Assembly (NCBI GenBank): GCA_934277655.1
Contig: CAKQVC010000091.1
Coordinates: 1 to 7,511 of the forward strand
Direction of reading: 5' to 3'
Length of the DNA: 7,511 bases
From: an uncultured Clostridia bacterium
GTDB lineage: Bacteria > Bacillota > Clostridia > Peptostreptococcales > Anaerovoracaceae
Both the position numbers and the translations under genes were made by a program. Below are positions 6,516 through 7,511 of the stretch, in pieces (within the stretch, counting starts at the first letter, position 1; each line of letters begins with the position of its first letter). The notes under the pieces were generated by a model, which did not search any database, was not told the origin of the DNA, and saw only the letters and a program-made list of their open reading frames with translations.

Positions 6516-7511
6516 ATGAAAACCAGAAGTAAACTCGTTACAGAAGGTGTAGAAAAGGCTCCCATGAGAAGCCTTTTCTACGCAATGGGCTATACAGAAG
6601 AAGAATTAGAACGACCACTGGTTGCAGTTGTTTCTGCACACAGCGAGATCGTTCCTGGTCACATGCATCTTGACAAGATTACCGAAGCTGTTAAGGCTGG
6701 TGTCAGAATGGCAGGAGGTACACCAATCATGGTTCCTGCCATCGGCGTCTGTGATGGCATTGCAATGGGACATGTAGGAATGAAATATTCTCTTGCTAGC
6801 CGTGAACTGATTGCAGACAGTGTGGAAACCATGGTAATGGCACATGCATTTGATGGTGCAGTGTTGGTGCCAAACTGCGACAAGATCGTTCCGGGCATGG
6901 TAATGGCTGCCTGCAGAATGGATATTCCGGCAGTTGTATGTTCCGGCGGTCCTATGATGTCAGGACTGGTTGGCGGCGTAGAGACAAGTCTGTCTAAGAT
7001 GTTCGAGGCTGTTGGTGCAAGAAAGGCAGGCATCATTGATGATGAGGGCCTGAAAGAGTATGAACAGAATGTATGTCCGGGTTGCGGTTCCTGCTCCGGC
7101 ATGTATACGGCAAACAGCATGAACTGTCTGTGTGAAGCTATCGGAATTGCACTTCCGGGAAATGGAAGTATTCCGGCAGTCTCCAGCAAGAGGATTATGC
7201 TGGCTAAGCATGCAGGTATGGCGATCATGGACTTGATCGAAAAAGGTGTGACAGCTAGAGATATTATCAATGAAAAATCTATCCGCAATGCAATCGCATG
7301 CGATATGGCATTAGGCTGCTCATCCAACAGCGTACTGCATCTTCTGGCAATTGCACATGAAGCAGGTGTAGATTTTGATCTGAATACATTCAATGAGATC
7401 AGCAGTGTGACACCGAACCTGTGCCATCTGGCACCAGCAGGCGGTACGCATATGCACGACCTTGATAATGCAGGAGGTGTTCCGGCTGTTATGGCACAAC
7501 TTGCTTCCAAA
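6516..7511 (+). CDS. ilvD: Dihydroxyacid dehydratase, N-terminal 332 residues, 3' end outside window
   Basis: This Fe-S enzyme dehydrates 2,3-dihydroxy-isovalerate and -methylvalerate to the 2-oxo acids that precede valine and isoleucine. The frame is open from ATG 6516 to the right edge, about 60% of the usual ~555 residues. Seen: [15 protein letters not shown] (38-52); [28 protein letters not shown] (77-104) with metal-ligand candidate D80; NCDKIVPGM (120-128) with cluster cysteine C121, D122 and the lysine K123 that is carbamylated in the family; and [18 protein letters not shown] (187-204) with the cluster cysteine C193. The closest alternative is the Edd/6-phosphogluconate dehydratase family, but position after ilvC and the N-terminal pattern favour IlvD. 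The SD GAGGA (6503-6507) has 8 bases of spacing. The enzyme is expected to be oxygen sensitive. An in-frame perfect inverted repeat lies at codons 11-23. Confidence 0.96.
   Translation, partial: MKTRSKLVTEGVEKAPMRSLFYAMGYTEEELERPLVAVVSAHSEIVPGHMHLDKITEAVKAGVRMAGGTPIMVPAIGVCDGIAMGHVGMKYSLASRELIADSVETMVMAHAFDGAVLVPNCDKIVPGMVMAACRMDIPAVVCSGGPMMSGLVGGVETSLSKMFEAVGARKAGIIDDEGLKEYEQNVCPGCGSCSGMYTANSMNCLCEAIGIALPGNGSIPAVSSKRIMLAKHAGMAIMDLIEKGVTARDIINEKSIRNAIACDMALGCSSNSVLHLLAIAHEAGVDFDLNTFNEISSVTPNLCHLAPAGGTHMHDLDNAGGVPAVMAQLASK
6547..6583 (+). repeat. Perfect inverted repeat / hairpin in the 5' coding region of ilvD
   Basis: GTAGAAAAGGCT (6549-6560) and AGCCTTTTCTAC (6570-6581) are exact reverse complements around a 9-base loop (6561-6569). 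The outer bases G6547-C6583 and T6548-G6582 extend it to 14 pairs with one G-U. The arms fall in frame: V12-E13-K14-A15 and S19-L20-F21-Y22. In the mRNA this would be a strong hairpin starting 31 bases after the A of the start codon. There is no T-run after it, so it is not a standard terminator. It may slow or gate translation, be a processing or protein-binding site, or reflect protein constraint. Confidence 0.7.

Noticed and set aside
6547..6583. The ilvD hairpin as an intrinsic terminator
   Set aside because: No T-run follows the right arm (GCAATGGGC comes next), and it lies inside an intact coding region.
6659..7510. 283-codon open frame on the minus strand opposite ilvD
   Set aside because: It lies entirely antisense to a clear ilvD, shows no recognisable domain, and long antisense frames are common opposite codon-biased genes.

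Overview
The window is a single, densely packed, one-directional block of branched-chain amino acid (BCAA) biosynthesis genes on the + strand. Strong GGAGG-type ribosome binding sites, moderate GC (mid-40s by eye), short gaps and the protein sequences (single-ACT-domain IlvA, short class I IlvC, clostridial-style IlvD) point to an anaerobic Firmicute of the class Clostridia. I cannot name the genus from sequence alone.

Layout: the 3' part of ilvA (threonine ammonia-lyase, cut by the left edge); a 163-base gap with a purine-rich tract and a possible 37-codon small ORF running into the leuB start; leuB (3-isopropylmalate dehydrogenase); a 425-residue AAA+ ATPase of the DUF815 type, not a known BCAA enzyme; ilvB and ilvN (acetolactate synthase catalytic and regulatory subunits); ilvC (ketol-acid reductoisomerase); and the first 332 codons of ilvD (dihydroxyacid dehydratase, cut by the right edge). 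From leuB onward the gaps are 24, 5, 12, 48 and 13 bases, and I see no convincing intrinsic terminator, so co-transcription is likely.

Together IlvA makes 2-oxobutyrate from threonine. IlvBN condenses pyruvate with pyruvate or 2-oxobutyrate, and IlvC and IlvD convert the products to the 2-oxo acids of valine and isoleucine. LeuB performs the oxidative step of the leucine branch. leuA, leuC, leuD and the transaminase ilvE are not in the window.

Points worth a second look are the AAA+ ATPase embedded between leuB and ilvB, with an extended -10-like sequence inside its coding region that could give an extra promoter for ilvBNCD; a perfect 12-bp inverted repeat (14 bp with one wobble) inside the first codons of ilvD; the small ORF that overlaps the poorly equipped leuB start; and non-standard residues at the known valine-feedback positions of IlvN and the herbicide-contact positions of IlvB. 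No RNA genes, mobile elements, CRISPR arrays or large repeats were seen.
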